From assembly GCF_904846285.1 (NCBI RefSeq), contig NZ_CAJHAD010000019.1, positions 1 through 64,000 on the forward strand: a stretch of DNA of 64,000 nt. Reading direction: 5' to 3'. The DNA comes from Psychrobacter immobilis (GTDB lineage: Bacteria; Pseudomonadota; Gammaproteobacteria; Pseudomonadales; Moraxellaceae). Shown here piece after piece: positions 18,653 to 28,192 of the stretch; the first letter of the stretch is position 1, and each line of letters opens with the position of its first letter. The notes under the pieces were generated by a model, which was given only the letters and a program-made list of their open reading frames with translations, did not search any database and was not told the DNA's origin. The position numbers and the translations under genes were made by a program.

Positions 18653-19609
18653 TTAATCATTGGTCTCACGAAATAATGTACTTTGTGACTCTTCTCTAAA
18701 ATCTTCATAGGTAATGGCAGGTTCAGACTTTGATTCATTCTCAGCGGTAGTCTTATCCTCATCGCTAGAGTTTTTATTATTGGTACTTGGCGCAGTGATT
18801 TTAGAGTCTACAGTCGATTGATTGCTACTATCAGCAGAAGCTTGATTAGGGTTTTTGTTTTCTTGTCCATTATTAGCAACAGGCGTCTCATTTGCTGTAT
18901 TTACTTTATCGCTATTATTACTAACATCTGTATCAGTAGCATTAGGTGTGGTTGAAAGTACACCAGCAAATATGAGCGTCAATACCACTGCAGCAATCAA
19001 TACCGAACCAACAACCATCCCAATGATAAGCAGTTTTTTGCTACTTGCCAGCTTAGTATTTTTTGCTGGGATAAGTTTGGTTGGGCTTTGTGCAGATAAA
19101 TCATCGATGTTAATCTTTTCTTGATCGAGATCTTCAACGTTGTCATAGCTTTGTTTCGTACTATTTAAAGGCGCCTTATCTAAGGACTCTATAGGAGAAA
19201 ACGACGCAGAATCTCTTGCTGTAGTGTTGTTAGCCTTATCTGCATAGTCATCATTTTCATCGGAGAAATCTAAATGAACGCTCGTACTTGAGGCGTTTGT
19301 TCCCTGTAGATTAGCCTCTTGTTGCCAATCATCTTTCTGGCTGGCAAATAATTCCAGTTCTGCGGCGCTCAACGGCTCGTATGATGACAGCTTATCAGCA
19401 TTTTTTAGCGGTTTTAATGGCGCCAGCCTGCCCTCGCCATTAGCTTGTTCGCGATTGCCATCACTATCAGCACTATCTACATTTTCGACACGCGTGATAA
19501 AGCGCTCATAAATATTGTCTTTACGAGAGCGTCTTCGTGGCTTAGCATTAGCAATTTTCGCTAAATTTGCCTCTAGATCATTGCTTTTATTGCTTTTTTT
19601 ATCGCTCAT
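18653..19609 (-). CDS. single-pass membrane protein ending in the shared DF-x6-TLFR motif
   Basis: A 318-residue protein of unknown function. A lysine/arginine-rich start (PRRRSRKDNIYERFITRV) precedes a long acidic, disordered cytoplasmic region. One transmembrane helix lies at about 195-220 (LLIIGMVVGSVLIAAVVLTL) and is followed by an Asn/Ser/Thr-rich linker of about 80 residues. The extreme C terminus, residues 303-315, is DFREESQSTLFRE, the motif found twice in the next gene. With the N terminus inside, the motif would lie in the periplasm. The coding sequence looks intact, and its low-complexity composition resembles other linkers in this genome. Confidence 0.7.
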   Translation of the reverse strand: MSDKKSNKSNDLEANLAKIANAKPRRRSRKDNIYERFITRVENVDSADSDGNREQANGEGRLAPLKPLKNADKLSSYEPLSAAELELFASQKDDWQQEANLQGTNASSTSVHLDFSDENDDYADKANNTTARDSASFSPIESLDKAPLNSTKQSYDNVEDLDQEKINIDDLSAQSPTKLIPAKNTKLASSKKLLIIGMVVGSVLIAAVVLTLIFAGVLSTTPNATDTDVSNNSDKVNTANETPVANNGQENKNPNQASADSSNQSTVDSKITAPSTNNKNSSDEDKTTAENESKSEPAITYEDFREESQSTLFRETND

Positions 19610-19866
19610 GAAGTGATACCAGAACAGTGAATGCCACGAAAAATAGATAATTGCTAAAATGAGGGTAAATGCAGCTTGTTTGCACGCTTTTTTAGCATGG
19701 CTAATTTACATCAATTGTTTGCTAAATTGTAACACTATCGTTACCACACAATATAGTGGGTCGCCCCCTCTCCTTCAAGTATAATTTTACGCTTGTTTCT
19801 CCTATTCATATAAAATAGCCACAATATTAGCTTAAATAAGCGTCATAGACAGATGAGCATGACAAT

Positions 19867-20907
19867 ATGGATTTAAAACAGCTCAATGCTTTTATTGCTA
19901 TCGCTGATTGCAAAAGTTTTAGCGCGGCTGCCACCAAAACAGGCTTGTCACAGCCTACGCTTAGCCGTTTATTAAAGCAGCTTGAAACCGATATGGGAGT
20001 GGAGTTGGTTGATCGTTATCATAGACCGCTACATCTGACAGAAGCGGGTGTATTCTTTTACGATAAAATCAGTACGATACTGACAGAGATTGACACCGTC
20101 ACCAGTATGACCCAACGCTTATCGGCGCCCAGTGCCGCCTTAAATATTGGTTTTGTACCATCGGTGCTCTACGGCTTACTACCTGAGGTCATCGCTAAGC
20201 TAAAACAGTCTAACCCTGATATTGAGGTCAATTTAAAGGACATCAGCTCCTATCAGCAAATTGAAGCCTTAAAAACGGGTGAAATTGACGTTGGCTTTGG
20301 GCGCTTTGCCCATCAAGATCCTTGGATTCAGCAAATATTATTGCGTCATGAGCGGTATTTGGTGGCGCTTCCTAAAGCGCATGCGCTCGCCCATATCACT
20401 GAACAACGCTTGATTGATTTGGCAAATAATCGCTTGATTTTATATCATCAAACTCACCTGCCTATATCGACGACATCCCAACCTATTAACAACACTATTA
20501 ATAATATGGCTACTGCTACTGCTAATAATCAAAGCGGCAGCCGACATAATGAGTCGTCTAACGAGCAGCCATCTTTTGAGCCGGTGACCGAACCTTTACT
20601 GCATCTGTTTGCCCAATATGGCATCTCACCATTTATGACCACCACCGTCAGTGATTTACAAGTGGCACTCGGCTTGGTTGCCGCTGGCGAAGGCATTACC
20701 TTGGTACCTGCCAGCCTAAAAACCGTACGCACCGAGCAGATCGTCTATCGAAGCCTGCTGCATGAAAATGCCACCTCTCCTATTTACCTGCATACGCTTA
20801 AAGACTTTGTCCATCCTAAAATACCTGACTTGCTTGGCGCAATTTATCAAGTATATGAGCGCCGCGGTATCACTTATCGTAAGCAAAGTTTTACCTTACA
20901 GCGTTAA
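19867..20907 (+). CDS. LysR-family regulator with an Asn-rich insertion
   Basis: A 346-residue LysR-type regulator of the CatM/CbbR-like group. The helix-turn-helix is at 1-60 (MDLKQLNAFIAIADCKSFSA, LSQPTLSRLLKQLE, RPLHLTEAG); the effector domain begins ALNIGFVPSVLYGLLPEVI. A low-complexity segment of about 40 residues (200-240, rich in Asn, Thr and Ser) splits the effector domain between LILYHQTHLP and PLLHLFAQYG, which explains why it is longer than the usual 300. It lies 322 bp upstream of an Nramp-like transporter on the same strand. No divergent target is evident, because the gene on its other side starts 257 bp away and encodes the motif-bearing membrane protein. Confidence 0.87.
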   Translation: MDLKQLNAFIAIADCKSFSAAATKTGLSQPTLSRLLKQLETDMGVELVDRYHRPLHLTEAGVFFYDKISTILTEIDTVTSMTQRLSAPSAALNIGFVPSVLYGLLPEVIAKLKQSNPDIEVNLKDISSYQQIEALKTGEIDVGFGRFAHQDPWIQQILLRHERYLVALPKAHALAHITEQRLIDLANNRLILYHQTHLPISTTSQPINNTINNMATATANNQSGSRHNESSNEQPSFEPVTEPLLHLFAQYGISPFMTTTVSDLQVALGLVAAGEGITLVPASLKTVRTEQIVYRSLLHENATSPIYLHTLKDFVHPKIPDLLGAIYQVYERRGITYRKQSFTLQR

Positions 20908-21229
20908 AGCGCATTAAACCGTTGTAAATGGCGCCAAGTGGCAGATATCGGTGGCGGATTGTGTTATAAAGAACCGGCAAAAAACACATAGCCCTAACCC
21001 TTGATGTTTACAGAATACTATGCTAACTATCGGGTATAGTCATACAAACTATTAGTAATAATAATTAGAATAATCCTTATCCTGTCTAGCAGCATTATGA
21101 TAAAGTCGATACAAGATGAATCGTTTTATGGTTTTCTTTTAAGCATTCTATAATTCACTTCTCTCATGATCATTGGCAAGCTGACACAGGTAAGTGATAA
21201 TTTGCCGTTTTAACCATTTCGAGGTATTC

Positions 21230-22528
21230 ATGACCACACAACCACTTAACAACCCAAGCGCTACAGACGATGGCGCTACCGTTAATGCTGTCCCGCAGCA
21301 AGAAGGATTTAGCTGGCGGATTTTTGGACCCGGTATTCTAATGGCGACTGCTGCTATCGGCGGCTCACATCTAATCTCGTCTACGCAAGCAGGTGCACTA
21401 TACGGCTGGCAGTTGGCAATTATGATTATTCTGGCCAACGTTTTTAAGTATCCGTTTTTTCGCTTTGGTACTGATTACGTCTATGATACTGGCGAGAGTC
21501 TAATTGCAGGCTATGCCAAACGCTCAAAAGCCTATCTATGGGTATATTTTATTCTATCCATTTTATCGGCGGTGATTAGTACTGGGGCCGTGACATTACT
21601 TGCTGCCGTAATCTTGGGCTTTATGCTGCCAGCTTCTGTAGGATTATCAAGTATTACCTTAGCTATCATCATCGTTGCTGTATGTTGGTTTTTTCTGATT
21701 GCTGGCCATTATAAGTTGCTTGATGGTGTGACTAAGTGGATTATGATTGCGCTCGTATCCGCAACTGTGGTGGCGGTGATGATTGCTGCTGGCAAGCCGA
21801 CGGTGATGGTTGCTGATTTTGTCCCGGCATCTCCTTGGAACTTGGCGACGTTAGGCTTTATTGTGGCATTGATGGGTTGGATGCCAGCGCCTCTAGAGTT
21901 TGCAGCAATTACTTCGATGTGGACATCAGCCAAGAGAAAAGCTGACAACACAACGCATCGTCAGGGTTTGTTGGATTTTAATGTTGGTTTCTTAGTCTCT
22001 GCTATTTTAGCGCTGTTTTTCTTAGCGTTAGGTGTTTTCGTACAATACGGCTCTGGTCAAGAGATTCAGACTGCAGGTGTCGCTTATATTGATCAGCTTA
22101 TCAATATGTATACCGCCACTATCGGTGAATGGTCAAGACTACTCGTCGCCTTCGTCGCCTTTATGTGCATGTTTGGCACCACCATTACCTGTGCGGATGG
22201 TTACGGGCGTGCCAATGCTGAATGCTGGCGTTTGATTAAAGGTGAAGACGAGATTAATAAGAAACAAATCGCCTTTTGGACCACTTATGCTATCGGTGGC
22301 GGACTGGTGATTATTAGTTTCTTTGCCGGACAGTTAGGCGCTATGCTGAAGTTCGCGATGATATCGGCATTTATATCCGCACCTATCTTTGGTTGGTTAA
22401 ACTACTCGCTCGTGAAAAACCATAAAAAACTATCAGCCGGCATGAATGCGTATTCAATCGCAAGTCTTGTATTTTTAGGTGGCTTTACCTTGTTATTCCT
22501 AGCCAACCTTGCTGGTATCCTTGGTTGA
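21230..22528 (+). CDS. Nramp-related transporter lacking the canonical metal-site motifs
   Basis: A 432-residue inner-membrane protein with about 11 helices, related to Nramp/MntH by its overall pattern. The start at MTTQPLNN is preceded by GAGG (21221-21224); an in-frame GTG lies 36 bases upstream. In helix 1 the family motif D-P-G-N is replaced by G-G-S-H (GPGILMATAAIGGSHLIS), and in helix 6 M-P-H-N is replaced by M-P-A-P (GWMPAPLEFAAI). The acidic and Asn metal ligands are therefore missing, and the substrate is unlikely to be simply Mn or Fe. It lies just before the propionate genes, separated by a terminator. Confidence 0.8.
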   Translation: MTTQPLNNPSATDDGATVNAVPQQEGFSWRIFGPGILMATAAIGGSHLISSTQAGALYGWQLAIMIILANVFKYPFFRFGTDYVYDTGESLIAGYAKRSKAYLWVYFILSILSAVISTGAVTLLAAVILGFMLPASVGLSSITLAIIIVAVCWFFLIAGHYKLLDGVTKWIMIALVSATVVAVMIAAGKPTVMVADFVPASPWNLATLGFIVALMGWMPAPLEFAAITSMWTSAKRKADNTTHRQGLLDFNVGFLVSAILALFFLALGVFVQYGSGQEIQTAGVAYIDQLINMYTATIGEWSRLLVAFVAFMCMFGTTITCADGYGRANAECWRLIKGEDEINKKQIAFWTTYAIGGGLVIISFFAGQLGAMLKFAMISAFISAPIFGWLNYSLVKNHKKLSAGMNAYSIASLVFLGGFTLLFLANLAGILG

Positions 22529-22564
22529 TTTTGATTAAAATCTCTTTATAAAACCTTTTATCAT

Positions 22565-22598
22565 AAAAGCCCTTTTAGCTCAGCTATCAGGGCTTTTT
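22565..22598 (+). terminator. rho-independent terminator after the Nramp-like gene
   Basis: AAAAGCCCT (22565-22573) pairs with AGGGCTTTT (22589-22597) and a T-run of five ends the structure. It separates the transporter transcript from the prp genes. Confidence 0.85.
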
Positions 22599-22707
22599 AT
22601 TGCTGAGTGCTATGGTCAGCCTTAACGAAGGCGGAATAGACTAAAACAGAGCGATTTGTAACTAAATGTAAATAATAATATGGCTAAGATTTCATAACTT
22701 GAGCAAT

Positions 22708-22765
22708 ATGAATAGTAATCTTAGTAAATCTCTAGAAAATGGATATTACTATTCATAATATGAAT
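22708..22765. promoter_or_regulatory. ATGAAT inverted repeats upstream of prpB
   Basis: ATGAATAGTAAT (22708-22719) is exactly inverted at 22745-22756, and ATTCATAATATGAAT at 22751-22765 is a second palindrome using the same half-site. Together they look like two operators for one dimeric regulator about 60-120 bp upstream of the prpB promoter. No regulator gene of the PrpR type is present in the window. Confidence 0.5.
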
Positions 22766-22825
22766 TATTTTATTAATATTAATAAATATATTAAGTGTTA
22801 TTAATTAATAGCAGTAAAACACCGC

Positions 22826-22853
22826 TTTGCAGTCATGGATAATTGGGTATAAT
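22826..22853 (+). promoter_or_regulatory. prpB promoter
   Basis: TTTGCA (22826-22831), a 16-bp spacer and a perfect TATAAT (22848-22853) lie 67 bp before the chosen prpB start. Confidence 0.6.
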
Positions 22854-22920
22854 CAAGCACAACAATCTCATCCTTCTTCATCATATCGATAAGATTATCC
22901 CTCCACGTAAGGACTACGAC

Positions 22921-23811
22921 ATGACCTCATCAGCTGGCGCTCGCTTTCGCAGTGCAATGAAACAAAAAAACGATAATAACCAACCACTACAGATTGCCGG
23001 TGCGATTAATGCTTATACGGCTATGATGGCAACCCAAGTCGGTCATCAAGCTTTGTACCTCTCTGGTGCGGGTGTAGCCAACGCCTCATTTGGTCTGCCT
23101 GACTTGGGTATGACAAGCCTTGATAACGTCTTAGAAGATGCGCGCCGTATTACCGATGCGGTGGATACGCCGTTATTGGTCGATATCGACACCGGTTTTG
23201 GTGGTGCATTTAACATCGCTCAAACGATTAAGAAAATGGAAAAAGCCGGCGTTGCAGCGGTGCATATCGAAGACCAAGTGGCGCAAAAACGCTGTGGCCA
23301 TCGCCCAAATAAAGAAATCGTTAGCATCTCAGAGATGGTTGATCGCTTAAAAGCAGCGCTTGATGCCAAGACGGATAAAGACTTTGTGGTGATGGCGCGT
23401 ACGGACGCCCTATCTGTAGAAGGTCTTGATGCGGCTGTTGAACGTGCCGTTGCTTTTCAAGAAGCAGGTGCCGATATGATTTTTGCCGAAGCATTGACCG
23501 ATATCGAGATGTACCGTAAGTTTACCGATGTATTGGATATTCCAGTCCTCGCAAATATGACTGAGTTTGGTCAAACTGATTTATACACCACCGAGCAGTT
23601 ATATGCGGTTGGGGTTAACATGGTACTTTATCCATTATCCGCCTTCCGGGCGATGAACAAAGCGGCATTAAACGTTTATCAGCATCTGCTTGATGATGGC
23701 ACGCAAGAAAAAGTCGTCGATACCATGCAAACGCGTATGGAGCTTTATGACTTCTTAAACTATCATGAGTTTGAGCAAACGCTAGATAAACTATTTGCTG
23801 ATAACAAGTAA
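22921..23811 (+). CDS. prpB: 2-methylisocitrate lyase
   Basis: Cleaves 2-methylisocitrate to pyruvate and succinate, the last step of the 2-methylcitrate cycle for propionate. The 296-residue length fits. The isocitrate-lyase superfamily signature is [12 protein letters not shown] with the catalytic Cys, and the metal-site region is [16 protein letters not shown] (22909-22913) lies 7 bp before the ATG; a TTG 78 bases upstream is in frame but lies at the -10 box and cannot be used from that promoter. It is the first gene of the prp cluster. Confidence 0.96.
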   Translation: MTSSAGARFRSAMKQKNDNNQPLQIAGAINAYTAMMATQVGHQALYLSGAGVANASFGLPDLGMTSLDNVLEDARRITDAVDTPLLVDIDTGFGGAFNIAQTIKKMEKAGVAAVHIEDQVAQKRCGHRPNKEIVSISEMVDRLKAALDAKTDKDFVVMARTDALSVEGLDAAVERAVAFQEAGADMIFAEALTDIEMYRKFTDVLDIPVLANMTEFGQTDLYTTEQLYAVGVNMVLYPLSAFRAMNKAALNVYQHLLDDGTQEKVVDTMQTRMELYDFLNYHEFEQTLDKLFADNK

Positions 23812-23964
23812 AGCACTATATTTACAACAGTTGTTCAAGTAAAGAATTAAAGCTTAAAGCGTTGGCTTTGTCATAGATGACTACAACCAGCGCTTTATTT
23901 AAAAACTATCAATACCGTGCAACACTTCTTATCTAACCAAAGCTACCAACAAAAGGAATTTATC

Positions 23965-25104
23965 ATGGCAGCACAAAACCAATCAGCAAAAGTATTGTCA
24001 GGCGCAGGTCTACGCGGTCAAGTCGCAGGCAAGACGGCTTTATCTACCGTTGGCAAATCAGGCTCTGGTCTGACTTATCGCGGTTATGACGTATCAGAAC
24101 TTGCTGACAAATGTATTTTTGAAGAAGTCGCTTACTTATTGCTATATGGCAACTTGCCAACCCAAAGCGAGCTTGATGCTTATCAGACCAAATTAAAAAG
24201 CTTACGTGGTTTGCCACAGCCATTAAAAGAAGTGCTGGAACGTATACCTGCTGCAGCGCACCCAATGGACGTGTTGCGTACCGGTTGCTCAATGCTCGGT
24301 AACTTAGAAACTGAAATGAGCTTTGATGAGGAAAACGACCAAGCAGATCGTATGCTGGCGGCATTCCCATCAATCATTAACTATTGGTACCGCTTTAGCC
24401 ATGACAATGTCCGTATTGAAACAGAAACGGATGATGACACGATTGGTGGTCACTTCTTGCATCTGCTTAAAGGTGAAAAGCCAAACGAGCTACACACCAA
24501 GGTCATGAACGTATCACTTATTCTTTATGCTGAGCATGAGTTTAACGCCTCAACCTTTACCGCTCGCGTTTGTGCCTCTACCCTGTCTGACATTCATTCT
24601 TGTATCACTGGGGCGATTGGCTCATTACGTGGCCACTTGCATGGTGGCGCGAATGAAGCAGCGATGGATATGATTGAAGGCTTTAGCTCACCTGACGAAG
24701 CCGAAAAAGAGATGATGGCGATGTTGGCGCGTAAAGACAAAATCATGGGCTTTGGTCATGCTATCTATAGTGAATCAGACCCACGCAACGTCGTCATTAA
24801 AGGCTGGGCTGAAAAGCTTGCTGCTGACGTTGGTGATGAGGTGTTATACCCAGTATCAGTACGCTGTGAAGAAGTGATGTGGCGCGAAAAGAAACTGTTC
24901 TGTAATGCCGACTTTTTCCATGCTTCAGCCTATCACTTCATGGGTATTCCAACCAAACTGTTCACGCCTATCTTTGTCTGCTCACGTCTAACTGGTTGGG
25001 CAGCACATGTGTTTGAGCAACGCGCTAACAACCGTATCATTCGCCCAAGTGCGGAATATATCGGTGAAGAGTTGCGCCCAGTACCAGAGATAAGTGCGCG
25101 TTAA
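23965..25104 (+). CDS. prpC: 2-methylcitrate synthase
   Basis: Condenses propionyl-CoA with oxaloacetate to 2-methylcitrate in the cytoplasm. It is a citrate-synthase fold of 379 residues, the short form typical of PrpC. The catalytic regions are SLRGHLHGGANEAAMDMIEG (first His), GFGHAIYSESDPR (second His) and NADFFHASAYHFMGIP (Asp). The start at MAAQNQSAK is supported by AAGGA (23953-23957) 7 bp upstream; a GTG lies 48 bases earlier. It follows prpB by 153 bp. Three successive hairpins begin at its stop codon. Confidence 0.96.
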   Translation: MAAQNQSAKVLSGAGLRGQVAGKTALSTVGKSGSGLTYRGYDVSELADKCIFEEVAYLLLYGNLPTQSELDAYQTKLKSLRGLPQPLKEVLERIPAAAHPMDVLRTGCSMLGNLETEMSFDEENDQADRMLAAFPSIINYWYRFSHDNVRIETETDDDTIGGHFLHLLKGEKPNELHTKVMNVSLILYAEHEFNASTFTARVCASTLSDIHSCITGAIGSLRGHLHGGANEAAMDMIEGFSSPDEAEKEMMAMLARKDKIMGFGHAIYSESDPRNVVIKGWAEKLAADVGDEVLYPVSVRCEEVMWREKKLFCNADFFHASAYHFMGIPTKLFTPIFVCSRLTGWAAHVFEQRANNRIIRPSAEYIGEELRPVPEISAR

Positions 25105-25217
25105 TCTATATAACCTATATAGATTAACTATCTGGCGTAAGTCCTTATGCCAGATAAACCGTACTTAGTATAGAGAATTTAACGGTTAAGTCAGCTATGT
25201 TGACTGGCTTAACCGCT
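25101..25217. repeat. three consecutive hairpins after prpC
   Basis: Hairpin 1: TTAATCTATATA (25101-25112), loop ACC, exact complement 25116-25127, including the prpC stop. Hairpin 2: TATCTGGC (25129-25136) with GCCAGATA (25149-25156). Hairpin 3: CGGTTAAG (25183-25190) with CTTAACCG (25208-25215). None has a clean T-run. The rest of 25105-25420 contains no ORF. They may set transcript ends or stability between prpC and acnD. Confidence 0.7.
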
Positions 25218-25420
25218 AAACCTTCTTATGAGTTTAGACTGACTTTTACTCTAGTAAAACCCTGTTTTTTTAGTAAAGCTAAGTTTTTCGCGTTTAATAA
25301 TAAGTGCTAGGTAGCGCATAGATAATGCTTTGCTAAAAGAACCGCCCTTTTATAAAAAATTATCAACAATCCTTTTATAAATAGCCCTCATTGCAACTAG
25401 CCAATAGCCAAAGGTGACTT

Positions 25421-28078
25421 ATGGACAACGCCCTCGTACAACCGATGAATGAACAATTCAAAAAGCCATTACCTGGCACAGATTTGTATTACTTTGATAC
25501 CCGCGAAGCGATTGAAAGCATTGAAGCAGGTGCCTATGACAAACTGCCGTTCTGCTCAAAAGTATTGTGTGAGAACTTGGTACGTCGTTGCCCTCCAGAA
25601 GACTTAACGGCGGCGTTAGAACAGCATATCTATGGTCAGCAAGATTTAGATTTTCCTTGGTACCCTGCCCGTGTCGTTTGTCATGATATTTTAGGTCAGA
25701 CGGCGTTTGTTGATTTGGCAGGTCTACGTGATGCCATCGCAGAGCAAGGTGGTGACCCATCTAAAGTAAATCCAATTGTGCCAACGCAATTAATCGTTGA
25801 CCATTCACTAGCGGTTGAACATGCAGGCTTTGAAGAAAACGCTTTTGAGAAAAACCGCGCCATTGAAGAGCGTCGTAACGATGACCGCTTCCACTTTATC
25901 AACTGGTGTCAGTATGCCTTTGATAACGTCAACGTCGTACCGCCTGGTAACGGCATCATGCACCAAATTAACTTAGAGAAAATGTCGCCTGTTGTGCAAG
26001 TGGTAAAAAACAAAGCCGGTGAACAAGTAGCGTTTGCCGATACCTTGGTCGGTACGGATAGCCATACGCCAATGGTTGATGCCTTAGGTGTCATCTCTAT
26101 CGGTGTTGGTGGCTTAGAAGCTGAAAGCGTGATGTTGGGTAACCCATCTTATATGCGCCTGCCTGATTACGTTGGTGTTAAGCTGACGGGCAAATTGCAA
26201 AAAGGCATTACCGGTACCGATTTGGTACTTGCTATGACCGAGTTCTTGCGTGATGCCGGCGTAGTCTCTACCTATATTGAATTCTTCGGTGAAGGTGCGC
26301 GCCAACTGAGCGTTGGTGACCGTGCTTCTATCTCCAATATGACCCCAGAATATGGCGCGACGGCGGCAATGTTCTATATCGATGAGCAAACCATCGACTA
26401 TTTACGTCTCACTGGCCGTTCTGAGGCTCAAATCAAATTGGTTGAGCAGTATGCCAAGCAAACCGGTCTATGGGCTGATGGCATGGAAAATGCGGTTTAT
26501 GACCGTGTGCTTGAGTTTGATTTGTCTGCAGTCGTCCGTAATATGGCAGGTCCTTCACGTCCGCATGCTCGCGTTTCAACCACGGATTTGGTTGCCAAAG
26601 GTATTGCTCACGCTCCTGAAGATAAATTACCAGAACCAAAAGATGGCTTGATGCCTGATGGCGCTGTTATTATCGCGGCCATCACTAGCTGTACCAACAC
26701 CTCTAACCCTCGCAACATGGTTGCAGCGGGCTTAGTTGCTCGTAATGCTAATGAGAAAGGCTTATTACGTAAGCCCTGGGTGAAATCATCATTAGCTCCT
26801 GGTTCTAAAACGGTAAAAATGTACTTAGAAGAAGCTGGCCTGATGTCTGAGCTCCAAGAAATCGGCTTTGACGTGGTTGGTTTTGCTTGTACCACCTGTA
26901 ATGGTATGAGTGGCGCGCTTGATCCTGACATCGAGAAAGAAATCATTGATAATGATTTATTCACTACCGCAGTGCTATCCGGTAACCGTAACTTTGATGG
27001 TCGTATCCATCCATATGCCAAGCAAGCATTCTTAGCGTCACCGCCATTGGTGATTGCCTATGCTATCGCCGGTAACATCCGCTTTGATATTGAAAAAGAC
27101 TCGTTAGGCAAAGACCAAGACGGCAATGACGTTTATCTAAAGGACATCTGGTTCGATGATGATGAAGTTGATGCCATCGTGGCTAAAGCGGTAAAACCTG
27201 AGCAATTTAACGCTGTTTATATCCCGATGTTTGATGAAGCCAAAAAAGACACCAGCAAAGCACTTAGTCCACTCTACAACTGGCGTGATCAGACTACTTA
27301 TATCCGCCGTCCGCCGTATTGGGAAGGCAAAATGGCAGCCATGAATAAGCTAAAAGGTATGCGTCCGTTAGCGGTGCTTGGTGATAACATCACCACTGAC
27401 CATTTATCACCATCTAATGCTATCTTGGGTGACTCAGCAGCTGGCGAGTATCTTGACACTATGGGTTTACCGGCAGAAGACTATAATTCTTATGCGACCC
27501 ATCGCGGTGACCACTTAACGGCGCAGCGTGCGACATTTGCCAATCCTAAGCTATTGAATGAGATGGTACGTGACGAGAAAGGTGAAGTAATACAAGGCTC
27601 ATTAGCTAGAGTTGAGCCTGAAGGTCAAGTCATGCGTATGTGGGAAGCCATTGAAACCTATATGAACCGTGAACAGCCACTTATCATCATCGCAGGTGAT
27701 GGCTATGGTCAAGGTTCAAGCCGTGACTGGGCTGCCAAAGGTGTGCGTTTAGCTGGCGTAGAAGTCGTCGTCGCAGAAGATTTTGAGCGTATCCATCGTC
27801 AAAACTTGGTCGGTATGGGCGCACTACCTTTGCAATTTAAAGAAGGTGTCAATCGTAACACCCTAAATATCGATGGTACTGAAATATTCGATATCGAAGG
27901 CGAAGTGTCTGCTGGTGGTGAGATGACATTGGTTATTAACCGCACAGATGGTACTGTCGATAAAGCCCTAGTGAAATGTCGTTTAGATACCGCTGATGAA
28001 GTTAAAATGTATAACGCTGGCGGTATGCTCCAGCGCTTTGCCAAAGAGTTTATCGATGGCACGTTAGATATCGCGTAA
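25421..28078 (+). CDS. acnD: Fe/S-dependent 2-methylcitrate dehydratase, aconitase family
   Basis: Dehydrates 2-methylcitrate to a methylaconitate isomer that PrpF then converts for hydration. It is an 885-residue aconitase-fold protein; its cluster position, between prpC and prpF, identifies it as AcnD rather than AcnA. The [4Fe-4S] ligands are the Cys of ITSCTNTSNPRNM and the two of GFACTTCNGMSG. The C-terminal swivel domain has GDNITTDHLSPSNAI and AGDGYGQGSSRDWAAKG. A strong terminator follows it, so prpF probably has its own promoter. Confidence 0.95.
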   Translation: MDNALVQPMNEQFKKPLPGTDLYYFDTREAIESIEAGAYDKLPFCSKVLCENLVRRCPPEDLTAALEQHIYGQQDLDFPWYPARVVCHDILGQTAFVDLAGLRDAIAEQGGDPSKVNPIVPTQLIVDHSLAVEHAGFEENAFEKNRAIEERRNDDRFHFINWCQYAFDNVNVVPPGNGIMHQINLEKMSPVVQVVKNKAGEQVAFADTLVGTDSHTPMVDALGVISIGVGGLEAESVMLGNPSYMRLPDYVGVKLTGKLQKGITGTDLVLAMTEFLRDAGVVSTYIEFFGEGARQLSVGDRASISNMTPEYGATAAMFYIDEQTIDYLRLTGRSEAQIKLVEQYAKQTGLWADGMENAVYDRVLEFDLSAVVRNMAGPSRPHARVSTTDLVAKGIAHAPEDKLPEPKDGLMPDGAVIIAAITSCTNTSNPRNMVAAGLVARNANEKGLLRKPWVKSSLAPGSKTVKMYLEEAGLMSELQEIGFDVVGFACTTCNGMSGALDPDIEKEIIDNDLFTTAVLSGNRNFDGRIHPYAKQAFLASPPLVIAYAIAGNIRFDIEKDSLGKDQDGNDVYLKDIWFDDDEVDAIVAKAVKPEQFNAVYIPMFDEAKKDTSKALSPLYNWRDQTTYIRRPPYWEGKMAAMNKLKGMRPLAVLGDNITTDHLSPSNAILGDSAAGEYLDTMGLPAEDYNSYATHRGDHLTAQRATFANPKLLNEMVRDEKGEVIQGSLARVEPEGQVMRMWEAIETYMNREQPLIIIAGDGYGQGSSRDWAAKGVRLAGVEVVVAEDFERIHRQNLVGMGALPLQFKEGVNRNTLNIDGTEIFDIEGEVSAGGEMTLVINRTDGTVDKALVKCRLDTADEVKMYNAGGMLQRFAKEFIDGTLDIA

Positions 28079-28106
28079 TCATCATGAGTTTTGAATAATC
28101 AAAGAG

Positions 28107-28145
28107 CCGATGTTGTATAGAGTGTCTATATGGCATCGGTTTTTT
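28107..28145 (+). terminator. rho-independent terminator after acnD
   Basis: CCGATG (28107-28112) pairs with CATCGG (28134-28139), the stem continues inwards through TATAGA/TCTATA, and six T residues follow. Confidence 0.88.
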
Positions 28146-28192
28146 AATCTTTAGCTATGACGAATAATTATCTTAGCGCTTTATCACGATAG

